From Marthasterias glacialis (Eukaryota; Echinodermata; Asteroidea; Forcipulatida; Asteriidae): a DNA stretch of 64,000 nucleotides. The notes below the pieces were generated by a model. The model had not been told where the DNA came from, made no database searches, and saw only the letters and a list, made by a program, of their open reading frames with translations. A program made the translations under genes and the position numbers. Positions 13,601-25,600 of the stretch are shown piece by piece. Every line of letters begins with the position of its first letter. Positions within the stretch are counted from its first letter, which is position 1. The stretch spans positions 1,240,001 to 1,304,000 of the forward strand of contig OU452240.1 of NCBI GenBank assembly GCA_911728455.2. Reading direction: 5' to 3'.

Positions 13601-16600
13601 CGTGGGGAAAAGTCGCGTGTCTTGGCCGGGCGGATAAGGACATCGGACTCAAGCTCTGATGTTTCTGATCAGCAGAGTGTGACACCACTCGGGCGAGAAA
13701 GTAAAATATGTACTCTTTTTACATTTGAAGAGTATAGATTTACGCTACTAAAGTACAATTTTTAAGCCATGCATTATTAATGATGCTCCTGGAAAACACC
13801 ACCAGCTCAATTTTTTTTAATTCATAACTTACGACCTGGTTTGGTTGAGTCAGATTAAAAAAAGTTACGCCTACCTCTCTAATAAAGAGGATTAACAAAG
13901 TAAGAAGCAAGTACTTTGCGGTTGACATCCATTACTTTGTAAATTAATCGCTTCTAGGAAGAGTTATCTTGCTACCCGTGCGATGGGTAGAAAAACAGGT
14001 GGAGAGATGAAGTAATTTATTGGGCCTTTGAGCATCGTACAGACACGCACACTGGTTTGTTTATGATGTAGACCGAGGACATCCCTTTGTTCTCCCATTG
14101 TTTGGACTTAGTTTTTTTTAGCGACGTCCCCGTTGGTTTTGTACACGAAACATACCGAGGACTGTCCTCTGTATGTTATTTTTCCGGATCCCTTTTGTTA
14201 AAATCCTCGGTTTGAATGCGCAGACATGCCCCCCCCCCCCAACACACACACACACACACACAAAACGGGCAAGAACGGACAAGAATAAGATCGAATTACA
14301 CGTTTTTCCCCAGAATTAACACCTTTTAATTCACTTCATTTTATATCATTCATTATTTTTTTTTATTTTTTTGTTTTACTTACAGTTTTTCCCACTTTGT
14401 TTACATCAAAACATTTAAGGAACTAAAACTGTTTTGTTAACAATAACAAAATCTGGGCTAATAAATAAATTACATGGACAACTAAGCAAAAAATTATAAT
14501 ATACGAAGACTAAAACAAAAAAGGATGAAGAGTTAATCCGACCATGTAGAAATATTAGATTTAAGATAAAATTGAGAATTACGCTACAGATGAAATACAT
14601 CAAGAAAATAGCATAACTTGAGAAAGAAGTAATACTTTTAGCTGTCATCCATTCTTGGTACACTCGCTGTCTTCATTTCCTGACAACTTATCAGAAATCA
14701 TTTCCTATATAAGTGGACAAGGGTAGTCTTTCCACAACGAATGCGTCATGAAAAACGTCCTTCCGTCCTTCAGTTTTTCCAGCAACTTAAATGTCGATAA
14801 ATAAAGCACACGCAACCGTTTTGCAGAAGTCTTGGCACCACAACAATATTTCCTTGACCTAAATATTCTTTAAAAAAAAAACAAAAAAAAACTAGGTTTT
14901 GGCTAATGTCACGGGCTTGCTAAAAAAATACTATCACCATGGAAACCGCCCTTAGAAGACATTGAGAGTTGTAATACATTTACACTTAAAAAGTCTGGCT
15001 GTAGAATTACCCACCCCCATTTTGGAAATAATGACTTTGTTTTTTACCTCAATGACAGATTATCATATAAAAACAATCCTGAAAAGGGACACCACTAACT
15101 ACATTAATTTAAGATCTTGTTTCTTGAAAAATGCAAATGCAGACTACAGTTTTGATTGGCCAGGAATGCCCCCATATAAACAAAAAATGGCACACCCCCT
15201 TTTGGGGGCCTACCCCCTGACAGTTTACCTTATTTTGCCACTGGCCCTGATCATTGGAGGAAAGCAGGAAGAAAATGAAATTCGAAGTCTTCATGGATTG
15301 GTTGAAACCTTAAGATGACATTTGATCTTTATTTACGTTCCTGTCAAGATTTCCTCTCTGTGGGTGATAATATTATTCGTTAGAAAGCATTATTAACGGA
15401 AGTACAGCTTCTAAAAGACTTAGACATGGGTCAGGCACCGCACAGTGCACTGCAATCAGGCGTGAATACCCTATTCAATCTTCAAGAATTGGCAGATGGT
15501 CCTGACGACTCCTGCTCATCCATCTTGACTTAAAAAGAGAAAGACCGTCTTCAGGAAGACGAAATATTTCATCGTTAATGCCAGATAGTTCGTCGGGAGA
15601 AAACCCTCGGCTTAACATGGACATGGCGGTGTCAGTTAGTTTTATCTTGTGTAATGATGGAGGCAGAAAATGTATGTGAGGAGTAGGGGATGTGTCTGAA
15701 TTGAAGAAGGGGGCGGTGCTCTACACTTCTTGCAATGCTTTACTTCTAAGAATCTTTTCATGATTGGTAGAAGGGAGAAGGGGGAAGATGTTTGGTTCCT
15801 TGGATTTTGTTTAACCCCCCCCCCCCCCCCCAAATGGAAACACCTGCAATCTGGGACTTCCTATTGATACCTTTTTGGCAATAGCTTCCCTTGGTTTTGG
15901 TCATGACTTCCCAACTGGGGACCTTCACCCAACCGGGTACCCTATTGACCTAATTCACCTGACGTCATCATCACACTAATCTTGGTTGCGCCATTTTGGT
16001 GGTCAATGTCACTGAGTGAAGTGCGCATTTTAGGAGACGCGGCGTTTACACGTAAACCTATTGACCACCAAAATGGTGAGCGTGGCACAGTCGGCGCGCG
16101 TGACATGCGTGCAAGGGGTCAATTGTCCCGTTTGTTATAGGTCCCCGGTTTAAAAGCGTATATACCTACCCACCCTTACATATGGCCGTTACGATGTCCT
16201 CCTGTATTGTTGTTCTATTATTTCCTTTTCTGAGGAATTCTTCCGTGGGGTAGCACTAGAACAAAGAAAACCTTGTGGGGTAGCATTGGTCCATTGTGCA
16301 AAGTACCCGGTAAAGTTGGCGCGTGTAAGGGCACCCAAGTGCATAAACATCTGCAATCAGGGACCTCCTATTGTCCCTCTTTTGTTTGTAACTTTTTGGA
16401 ATTCCTAACTGGGGACCTTCCCCCCTACCAGGTACCCTATAGGCCTTTATCATGGTGCGGCCATCCTGATTTTCTCCCATTCAAACCAGTGTAACCAAAC
16501 CGAGGCTGGAAGGGCAAATAGTCTGGTTCCTTTTAGTACAATGAATATGAGCATCTATTACTGTTATTGGATACAGGGAACATGACCAAGATGGTGGCAG

Positions 16601-19600
16601 CATGATGAAGGTCTATTGTCCCATTTGAATGTGTATACCTACCCACACACACACCCTCTCCCCAACCCAGCTTTAAACAAGAGCAGCAAGTCCTTCCTAC
16701 TGTACATGTATTCATTTTATGGTTTTGTTTTGTTTTTTATTTCAACCTTTTTGAATTTATCTGAACTTCCACAGTGATCTTCAGCTAAACCTTTTCCAGA
16801 AACCTCCCAGTAAAGCCCTTCATCCCGACCTTGCCAACCTAAGAACGCTGTAAGTAAAAATAACCTTCCGAATTGAGTCTCAATTTATCACAAAATTGCC
16901 AAAGCAGCTTACTTCATTCATTATTCCAGTCGAATCTTCAAACATACCTATAAAATACCGTAAACCTTGCAGTATCTGACAACATTTGTTCTCAATGGGA
17001 GGCTTTTGAGGACACTAGGTGGCAGCAGACGTACCAGGTAAATCAATTGTTCTCGGAAATTTGCATTATGCTCAGAACTACGCAGACAATGGAAATTTAC
17101 CTGGTAAGTCTGCTGCCACCTAGCGTTCCAAAGTCTCCCATTGGTTTTTCATTAAAATGTTTTATTTTCTCCATTATGTTTTATGCTGCTTTTATTCTAG
17201 TTTGGTTCTGTCGTGATCGAACCCGTCTGTCCATGTGTTCTTGTCCCTGCTCTGTGTCTATTTTTAACAGCTTTTAATGTTTAATGCGCCTGCTGTGCTT
17301 TTATAATTGTATCTTATATTTTTACACTGTACAATATTGTATGTTTTTCTCAAAATCATGTTCTATATTTAATGCTGTCTAGATCTGTCTAAAACTACAG
17401 GTCTAAGTCTTACAGCTCCGGCACTTGGTTTTGGCCCTCAAGTTCTTGGTTTGGGACCCCAGGATATGGTCTTGGATTTTTAGGCATTAGTCTTAAACCT
17501 ATAGGATTAGGTTTTGGACCACCAGAACTGGGTGTACCTCCATGACTGACTTAGTTTTGGACCGACCTCCAGGACGTGGTTTTGGACCTCCAGAACATGG
17601 TTTTGGACCTTTAGGCCTTCATCTTTGGCCCTTAAGGCTTGGTGTTGGAACTCTCAATCTTTGCTCCAGGACCTCTAGGACTTGATTTTGGACCTCGGGT
17701 CAGTCTAGAATCTCCAGGGCCCTCATTTACAAGGCACTGCTTACAACTGAATTATGAGCTTACAGAACCCTGTAAGGCGAATGAATCATGAATCTATGGG
17801 CAGTAAGCCTAGAACTCCGCACTAAGCAAAGCTGTGAAGGCCCAGGACCCAATTTCATTGAGCTGCTAAGCACAATAAAATTATGCCTACCAGAATAAGG
17901 TTACCAGCCAAAGTACCATTCCACATGTACCTTTTGTGGTTTGTTTTTTTGCTTAGCAGAAATTTGCTGCTTAAGCAGCTCTATGAAATTGGACCCAGGT
18001 CTCAGAACTAAAGGTTCTGATACTTATTCTTTCTGTCCAATCTCTCATCATCCTGTCTTTGTCTCTCGACAGAAACTTGAACAGCAATTTACACCGAAGA
18101 CTACATCGGTCCCAGGTCTCAGAACTAAAGGTTCTGATACGGTACTTATTCTTTATGTCCAATCTCTCATCATCCTGTCTTTGTCTCTCGACAGAAACTT
18201 GAACAGCAACTACATCGAAGACTACATCGGTCCCAGGTCTCAGAACTAAAGGCTCTGATACTTATTCTTTCCGTCCAATCTCTCACCATCATGTCTTTGT
18301 CTCTCGACAGAAACTTGAACAGCAACTACATCGAAGACTTTCCAGGCCACGCCCTGTTGAACCTTCACTCTCTTAGACATCTGTCTGTGGAGGGGAACAG
18401 ACTCGGCCAAATCCCAACGGAAGCCATCAGCCATGTCCCTGAGCTTACAGTCCTCTTGCTTAGCAGCAATGCCATTACGATGGTACAGGATTATGCCTTT
18501 CAGAATAACACGAAGCTGATTGAGCTGTGAGTATCGATTATTAGTATTGTATTATCATTTCTGTTAATGAAACCAAGGAACCCTAATAAAGTATCTTGCA
18601 CTGCAACCCCTGGGTCTTAAGATACCATGAGTGTCACACGACTTGCTGCACGACTTGCCGCACCACTACCCAAAAGTACGACCACAGGCATGTATCCTCG
18701 CGCTAACTTTTTACGCGCTGTGTCCTGGCGGTCTGCTATAGACCTTTATCATGGTGCGGCCATCTTGATTTTCTCCCATTCAAACTAATGTAACCAAACA
18801 GAGGCTGGAAGGGCAAAAAGTCTGGTTCCTTTTATTAGTACAATGAACATGAGCATCTATTACTGTTATTGGATACAGAGAACATGACCAAGATGGTGGC
18901 AGCGTGGTAAAGGTCTATTGGCTAACTACCACTGGCACTGGCCCAACTGGCTGCTCTCAGCGCGCTCGCGTACACCCTGGCGCCAACTTTTGGCGCGCTG
19001 TGACTCGGCAGTCGGCTATTAGCTAATTACAGCTGACACTCGCCTAAGAAATTTGCGTTACAATATCAATTAAATGTGAAGATGGTGTCACCTAACGGAG
19101 AGGCTTTTTATTTTATCACTTTTCACTTTTTGTGGGTTCATTTTCTAGGAGTTTGAATAACAACAGCATCCAGTTGATTGCGGCTCATGCCTTCTCGGGA
19201 CTTTACAGTCTGGAGGAGTTGGACTTCCGATATAACTACCATCGGATAAAGAACATCGAACAAGGAGCGTTCCGGAACCTGACCAACCTGAAAGCTCTGT
19301 GAGTTTTAGAATTTCATTTTATCATCATTTTTCATTTTTCATTTTATTTTTATTTTATTACACATCCAACAGCGCAAGCGCCAATTACTGGATGGTGATT
19401 AGGAAACGAGAAGAAATGTTCAGTTTTAGAAGTGGGAGGAAAACCCCCAAATGGGGGAAAACCCACGGAATCAGGTAGGGACTGAAAACCCAACCCACAT
19501 GCCAGGCTCCGGTCCGGAATTCGAACCGGGGTCCACAGAGGTGAAAGGCAGGGAAAGAAACCACTGAGCCAACCTGAGCCCATCAGATTCAGACGCTGGG

Positions 19601-22600
19601 GGCGCCCGTCTCAGGGCAGAATGATGGGTTAAGCAGTGACATGAAATTTGGTTCTGGTAGTGCTTGAAAGCCAAATGCAAGACTCCAGTCTAAACTGGGA
19701 TACGAACCTGGATCCACAGGAGTAGTGGAGGTCTACAATTTTCCATCAGTGCTGATCACCCAATCCTTGACCAAGTGGTTCTCCCTTGAACCCGATCTGT
19801 TACCAGTCATAATATGATGCTTTCAGATCAGGAGTCAATTTCACAAAGAGTTAAGACGCGTCTTATCTCGAGTTAGGACGAGTAACTCGTCCCAACTTAT
19901 AGGACTAGTCCTAAGTTAGGACTAGTCTTAAGTTAGGAATAGTTTTGTGAAATCCACTCCAGGGGTGGATTTCACAAAGCTAGTCCTGACTTAGGACTAG
20001 TCCTAACTTATGACAAGTCATATAAGTTAGGACTAGTTACTCATCCTAACTCGAGATAAGATTGGTCCTAGCCCTTTATGAAATCCACCCCAGGTCATGT
20101 ATAGCACATACCTTCACCGCACTGTTCAGGTGCGTTACTGGGGCACAGGGGCTAGCAACCCTTGTGTCCGTCTCCTTCTTGCCACATATTTTTTTCTGTT
20201 TCTTTATTTTACACATATTTTTTTCTCTCCAGTTGTTTTTCCCCCTTTAACTGCAGTGAACCATTTGAACGGCCTATCAGAATGACCTCTTTAGTCAAAT
20301 ACTGATGTGGCTATTGTGCACAGTTGCTTTTATAAAGAAAAAATAAAAAAAGAAATAAAAAAGTGGGATACAAACCCACAGAGGTGAGAGGCAGGGATGA
20401 GACCAATGAGCGAGCCACCTGAATTGACCCATGAATCTTCTGTTAATTCCAGTTGTACTCACAACCAAAGATTATAGAGCGCCGTAGGCGCAAGATGGGG
20501 AACTGAGATATCTACTGTTGGAAAGTGAAATACGCATGGGCGCCATTTCGGCAAGTGAATGCCTGTGTTTCCCATTGATAGCAATTGTCATTGTCTACAC
20601 TGGTCCCCACGTTTCAGTGTTGTATCAATAGAGTCACTTGCCGAAATGGCGTCCAGTGAGATTTCACATTTCAGCCAGAGTTCCCCATCTTGCGCCGGCG
20701 CTCTATGGCCGTTTACGAAACCATGGCTTGGGCTTGGGCTTGGGCTTAGGCTCTGTCAGTTATTTTGAAAACGTGTGCTTTCCTTATGGGGATTCAAACA
20801 GGAGGACGGAGCCCAAGCCAGAGCCCAAGCCCATGCCGTGATTTCGTAAACGGCCTATATAATCATTGCTCACAACAGCTGGCTAAAAGTTCTTGAATCT
20901 GTCAGCATTGCATTGCATTCTATTGTTTTCTTCTGGAAGTCTTTCCTCGATTCATTTTTTCGGTAATTATTTTGTTCTGCCCTTTTTTCCCCAGTGCAAT
21001 ATCGGATGTAGACAACCTGAATGAGTTCCCAGACCTGTCCGGAACGACCAACCTTCTCAGATTGTAAGCTTACATTCAAGTGTGTGATTTCTCATGATTT
21101 TTTCCTAATTTCAAGATATTCTCAAAATCTCACTGATGAGCCTTTGATGTGATGTCTGAAAAATTCTATATATTGAGAAATACTAATCTTTTTTGACCCT
21201 AAAAATGTGTTTATTTGAAAACTCTTCTTCTCATCTATTTGATGAGCAAATAAACTTAGTTTTGACTTATGACAGGAAGAGCCCTGGTTTTGGCATGGAG
21301 CGCCACAAATAGATAATTAATTTTTTTTTCTTTGCAGGGCAATAGATAGATGTTCGCTGACATCCATTCCAACAACTTTTTGTGATGGCATGCAAAATCT
21401 GTTAGAATTGTAAGTATTTTCTTTCTGACTATAAAGACTTTTGGGGGTTTTGGGAGAACAAAATTCAAATCCTCTAGTTTTCAAGACACATCATAAAAGA
21501 TGGGTACATCATTGGTTTTTGGAAGAGTACATTCATTCCAATCCTCTAGTTTACAAGAAACATATCATAAAGGGATGGTACATCATTGGTTATTGGAAGA
21601 GTACATTCATTCCAATCCTTTAGTTTTCAAGAAACATATCATAAAGGGTTGGTACATCATTGGTTTTTGTAAGAGTACATTCATTCCAATCCTCTATAGT
21701 TTTCAAGAAACATCATAAAGGGTTGGTACATCATTGGTTTTTGTAAGAGTACATTCATTCCAATCCTCTATAGTTTTCTAGAAACATCATAAAGGGATGG
21801 TACATCATTGTTTATTGGAAGAGTACATTCATTCCAATCCTCTAGTTTTCTAGAAACATCATAAAGGGATGGTACATCATTGGTTTTTGGAAGAGTACAT
21901 GCATTCCAATCCTCTAGTTTTCAAGAAACATATCATGAATGGATTGCCTAAAATTGAGTTACTTACAATTTTGCTTAATGATTTTCTTTAAATATTTGTT
22001 ACAGAGATCTTCACAACAACAAGATCGAGTCGTTACCACGTTTTTCAAATTGCTCCAGTCTCCAAACTTTGTAAGTATTAAACTGTGTGATTCTGTCCAT
22101 TTCAAGATGAGTTTGAAATGGCGGCTGAGAAAGTAGAGGCCACCATCAGCAACACTCTTGGCCAAAGTTACAGCCGCTAATAGATCGATCCATTAAGCTC
22201 CGCCTACTCTCTTAATGTAAAAGAGTGAAAACATCACTGTCTTGCCCGAGTGGTGGTGTAAATTTCACTCTTTTTAGAGTGCAATTATCTCTAGTTTGCT
22301 CTTTTAGAGTGAAATTTTAGTAAACTTCACTCTAAATCGAGTGAAAAAGAAAATGTTTCCACTCAACAAAGACTTGTCCGCCATATGGCTCTTTTAAAAG
22401 AGTGGTATGGGGAACAACTCTTTTTAGAGTGGAAATATTTTCTTTTTCACTCGATTCTGAGTGAACTTCACTCAAATTTCACTCTAAAAGAGCAAACTAG
22501 AGATAATTGCACTCTAAAAGAGTGAAAATTACACCACCACTCGGGCAAGAGAGTGATGTTTTCACTCTTTTACATTAAGAGAGTACCTTAGCAACTGCAG

Positions 22601-25600
22601 CAACAGCACATGGTGTGACTTTCTTGCCAGGATCGCAGCGGTGGTTCGGTTGCGGCCACACACACGTATCTGGTACACACACGTACATGGTTTCCGTGAA
22701 CGGTATGGATTAATCATTTAGTTTCGTGGCCTTTTTAGCAGTGCCTTGAGTCCAAAAAACAATGCAGACAGGAACACTGTTACACAACTGTACAGAGACC
22801 ACTGATGTGGGATTTACACCAACAGAAGTACAAAAAAATTAAAACAAAACAAAGTACAGTTGTGTGTGCTGTTGTGTGTCAGAACAATGGCGGCGGTTTG
22901 TTTACTTTTCTAATAGAATTTTTAACGTGTCAGACATTTGTCTGACTTTCAGTGGCGTTGTCAAGTCTGCGATTGGTCAATACGTTAGGAGGCGTGTCTT
23001 AATGGATCGGTCTATTCGGAAATGGCCAGAGTCATATAGCCCCAAAGTGTCATTTGATTAATATTCGATCAAATACATACATGAACACAAGCATTACACT
23101 TTTTTGTCTGAACATTTAATTTCCCACAATGACAAGCCTGTAATGTTGTAGTTTTAGATGTGGGAAAAACCCCAGTGTGGGCAAACCACGCACTCAGGGA
23201 TTTGAAAATCCCAATCCACATGCGAGACTCCGGTCCGAAGCTGGAGTCAAACCGGGGGGTCCACAGAGGTGAAAGGCAGCTGGAGAACAAAGCCTAATAA
23301 GGACTTCACCCACACTGAGCTGATGGTTTCCTAGTTTTAAGATTCTCTTACCTCTATCTCCTCCCAACAGAAACCTGAATCTCAACAGTATCTCATCTTT
23401 AGAAGGCAAGCCTTTTCAAGGTCTAAATTATTTGTACCACCTCTCCCTTGGAGAAAACGCCATCGAGCGTATCACAGCAGACAGCTTTGTGGGTCTTTCT
23501 GCAGCTTATGAACTGTGAGTGTTTATTTTCTTTTACAATCTCAATTTTCTCGCTTTAACCCTAGCAATGTCACAGCAGGCCGGTTAAATCTACCCAATTT
23601 TAAGGACAGTGTATTGGCAGGGCTGATTGTATTGGTTATAACACAGGTCTTAAAACGACCTTTGTGAAAGTTCAAGCTGTTACCCCCAACAAAATTTGGG
23701 AGGTCAGCTTTGAACTTGTGTATGTCTTCAATCATTCTACAATTTTTTTTCACTAGAAATAAGCCCTCAAAGTTTGCGCTCCCCTTTTCTAAACATCCTG
23801 GATCTGGCCATGTAATGGTACTGCTATGAATTTTTTTTTAAACAGTGAACTTTTGGATTTAAACTGATCTTCTGTTGACAATTTTCAATCCTGTAATTTG
23901 TTTGTAAGTATAGTGAAAAAAACAGTCATGGGAGAAAGTTGATTAAAAGATAACACGTTCCCCTTATCTGCTCTTTTTCTTCTGCAGGGATCTCAGTTAC
24001 AATGCCATCGATGAAATTGACGAGAGGGCTTTCATACCTTTTAAACAAATGGAAACGTTGTAAGCAAACATAAAGAACTTCTTATTTCTTTCGTTCAACA
24101 AGCTATCGAAACACATTGAGTGCACCAGACATCAGTACGTTGGTTCAGGTCCTGGTCAGGCCACTTGTGTCCTTGAGCAAGACACTTTTTTTGGTTGGGA
24201 CCTAAAGTAGTAGTCTCGTGTGTGTTGTGTATTAAATACACATTAACCAATTCCTGCGTGGAATCTTTCATTTTTTCCCCGTCCAGCCTGACAATTATTT
24301 TCTGGGAATTGCAGAAATTATTTTTTTCTTTGAGAGTAGTGCTGACACAAAGAGCCCTTGAGTTGACAAAGCCAAGAGAACAAAGATTCTCTTTGAAGCT
24401 TTGTTGAGAGAAATGTCAAATTTACGCAACAGAATCTTGTAACCAATGGGACCCCTGTACTGAAGACGTAACACTTTATTTACTTAGGCCTATGCTTTAT
24501 CCCAAGGGAGCTTCAAATTCGTAGCCCCCCTTATTCCCTGGTCCCCACCATAAGAAAGTGCACATGTAAACAAAGCGTGACGCCATCAGTACGTGGGTTT
24601 ATGGATTAATCCGAGCAGCTCGTTCATGGGCATTTCCACCAACGCAACTATGACCGCCGCACGTGCACGTAGACGCACACGCACTGTGAATCCTCCATGC
24701 TGATTGGTCCCTATGCGCGCTGACGCCCGTGTTGTGTTGCGCGCGCGTGCGGAGGCCATAGCTGTGGCAGTGCAAAACACCATAAACAAGCGCTTCTCAG
24801 ACTGGGCCCAATTTCATAGAGCTGCTTAACGGCCGATGTTGCGCTTACTGTGCAATTTCCATTTCATAGCACTGCTAACCGTAAGCACAGGAAAAGGCAT
24901 GCTAACCTTCCGGTGCTTACTGTAGGAAAATGAATGACGTAACAATGCAAATCCATGCTAAACGCGCAAGCTGGCCGCCTAATTTTCATGCTAACCTGTG
25001 AAATTTTTCTGCTATACTTAGCACGAAAATTTGCTTACCGTTAAGCAGCGCTATGAAATTGGGCCTTGGTGTATACCAGCCTTAACTGAAAGCCAATGTA
25101 CTAAATTAAGCAATATTTATCTCTTCTTTCTTGTAGACATTTAAATGGGAACAGGTTTCCCTTTTTACCGACAGCTGGCCTGGACAGACTTCTTTCCATT
25201 TATACCTACGATAATATTCATCTTGAATCCTTCCCGAAACCGTCCGAGCTGCCCAAGATCACTAAAATCGTATCCTCGTACCCTTACCACTGCTGTAGTT
25301 ACATCAGCCTGAACGAAAGAAACTCCAATATCAAGGCTCCAGAGGTAAGTCTCCTTAAAGGTATTGCATACGTTTGGTAATGACTCTGAAAATTTTTGGC
25401 AATAAAAACTTACTTGGTAAGAAGTACAGCAGCTTTGGATAGTATAATGCATTTTGAGAAACGTTTCATTTCGAAGTACTGCAGTTATGGAGAAATATAT
25501 CACTTTTTATCCCCCAAAAACTTGAATCTGAGAAGCGTTATGGCCGTAACGCTTCTCAGAATGTGTATTCCAATGACGGATACTTCTTCTGCGTGAACGC

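Larger units (their letters stand above)
11573..16774 (+). other. LGR intron, 5.2 kb
   Basis: Contains a (GA)n tract (about 12959-12976), a SINE-like fragment (13612-13700), poly-C followed by (CA)n (14228-14264), a poly-C tract (15816-15832), and a cluster of inverted repeats at 15830-16620. No exon recognised. Confidence 0.5.
16850..18310 (+). other. LGR intron with palindrome, minisatellite and duplicated exon start
   Basis: Carries a palindromic MITE (16982-17143), a ~25-30-bp TTTTGGACCTCCAGAAC minisatellite (about 17396-17720), a GCTTAAGCAGCTCTATGAAA MITE (about 17852-17997) and two partial copies of the next exon's start (18001-18238). Confidence 0.65.

Noticed and set aside
15109..15318. 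Overlapping open frames on both strands
   Set aside because: No homology, no splice context within a large LGR intron, and ordinary by-chance length.
18073..18240. Real exons at the two upstream acceptor copies
   Set aside because: In the required phase both run into stops before the true exon, and only the third copy encodes complete LRRs.
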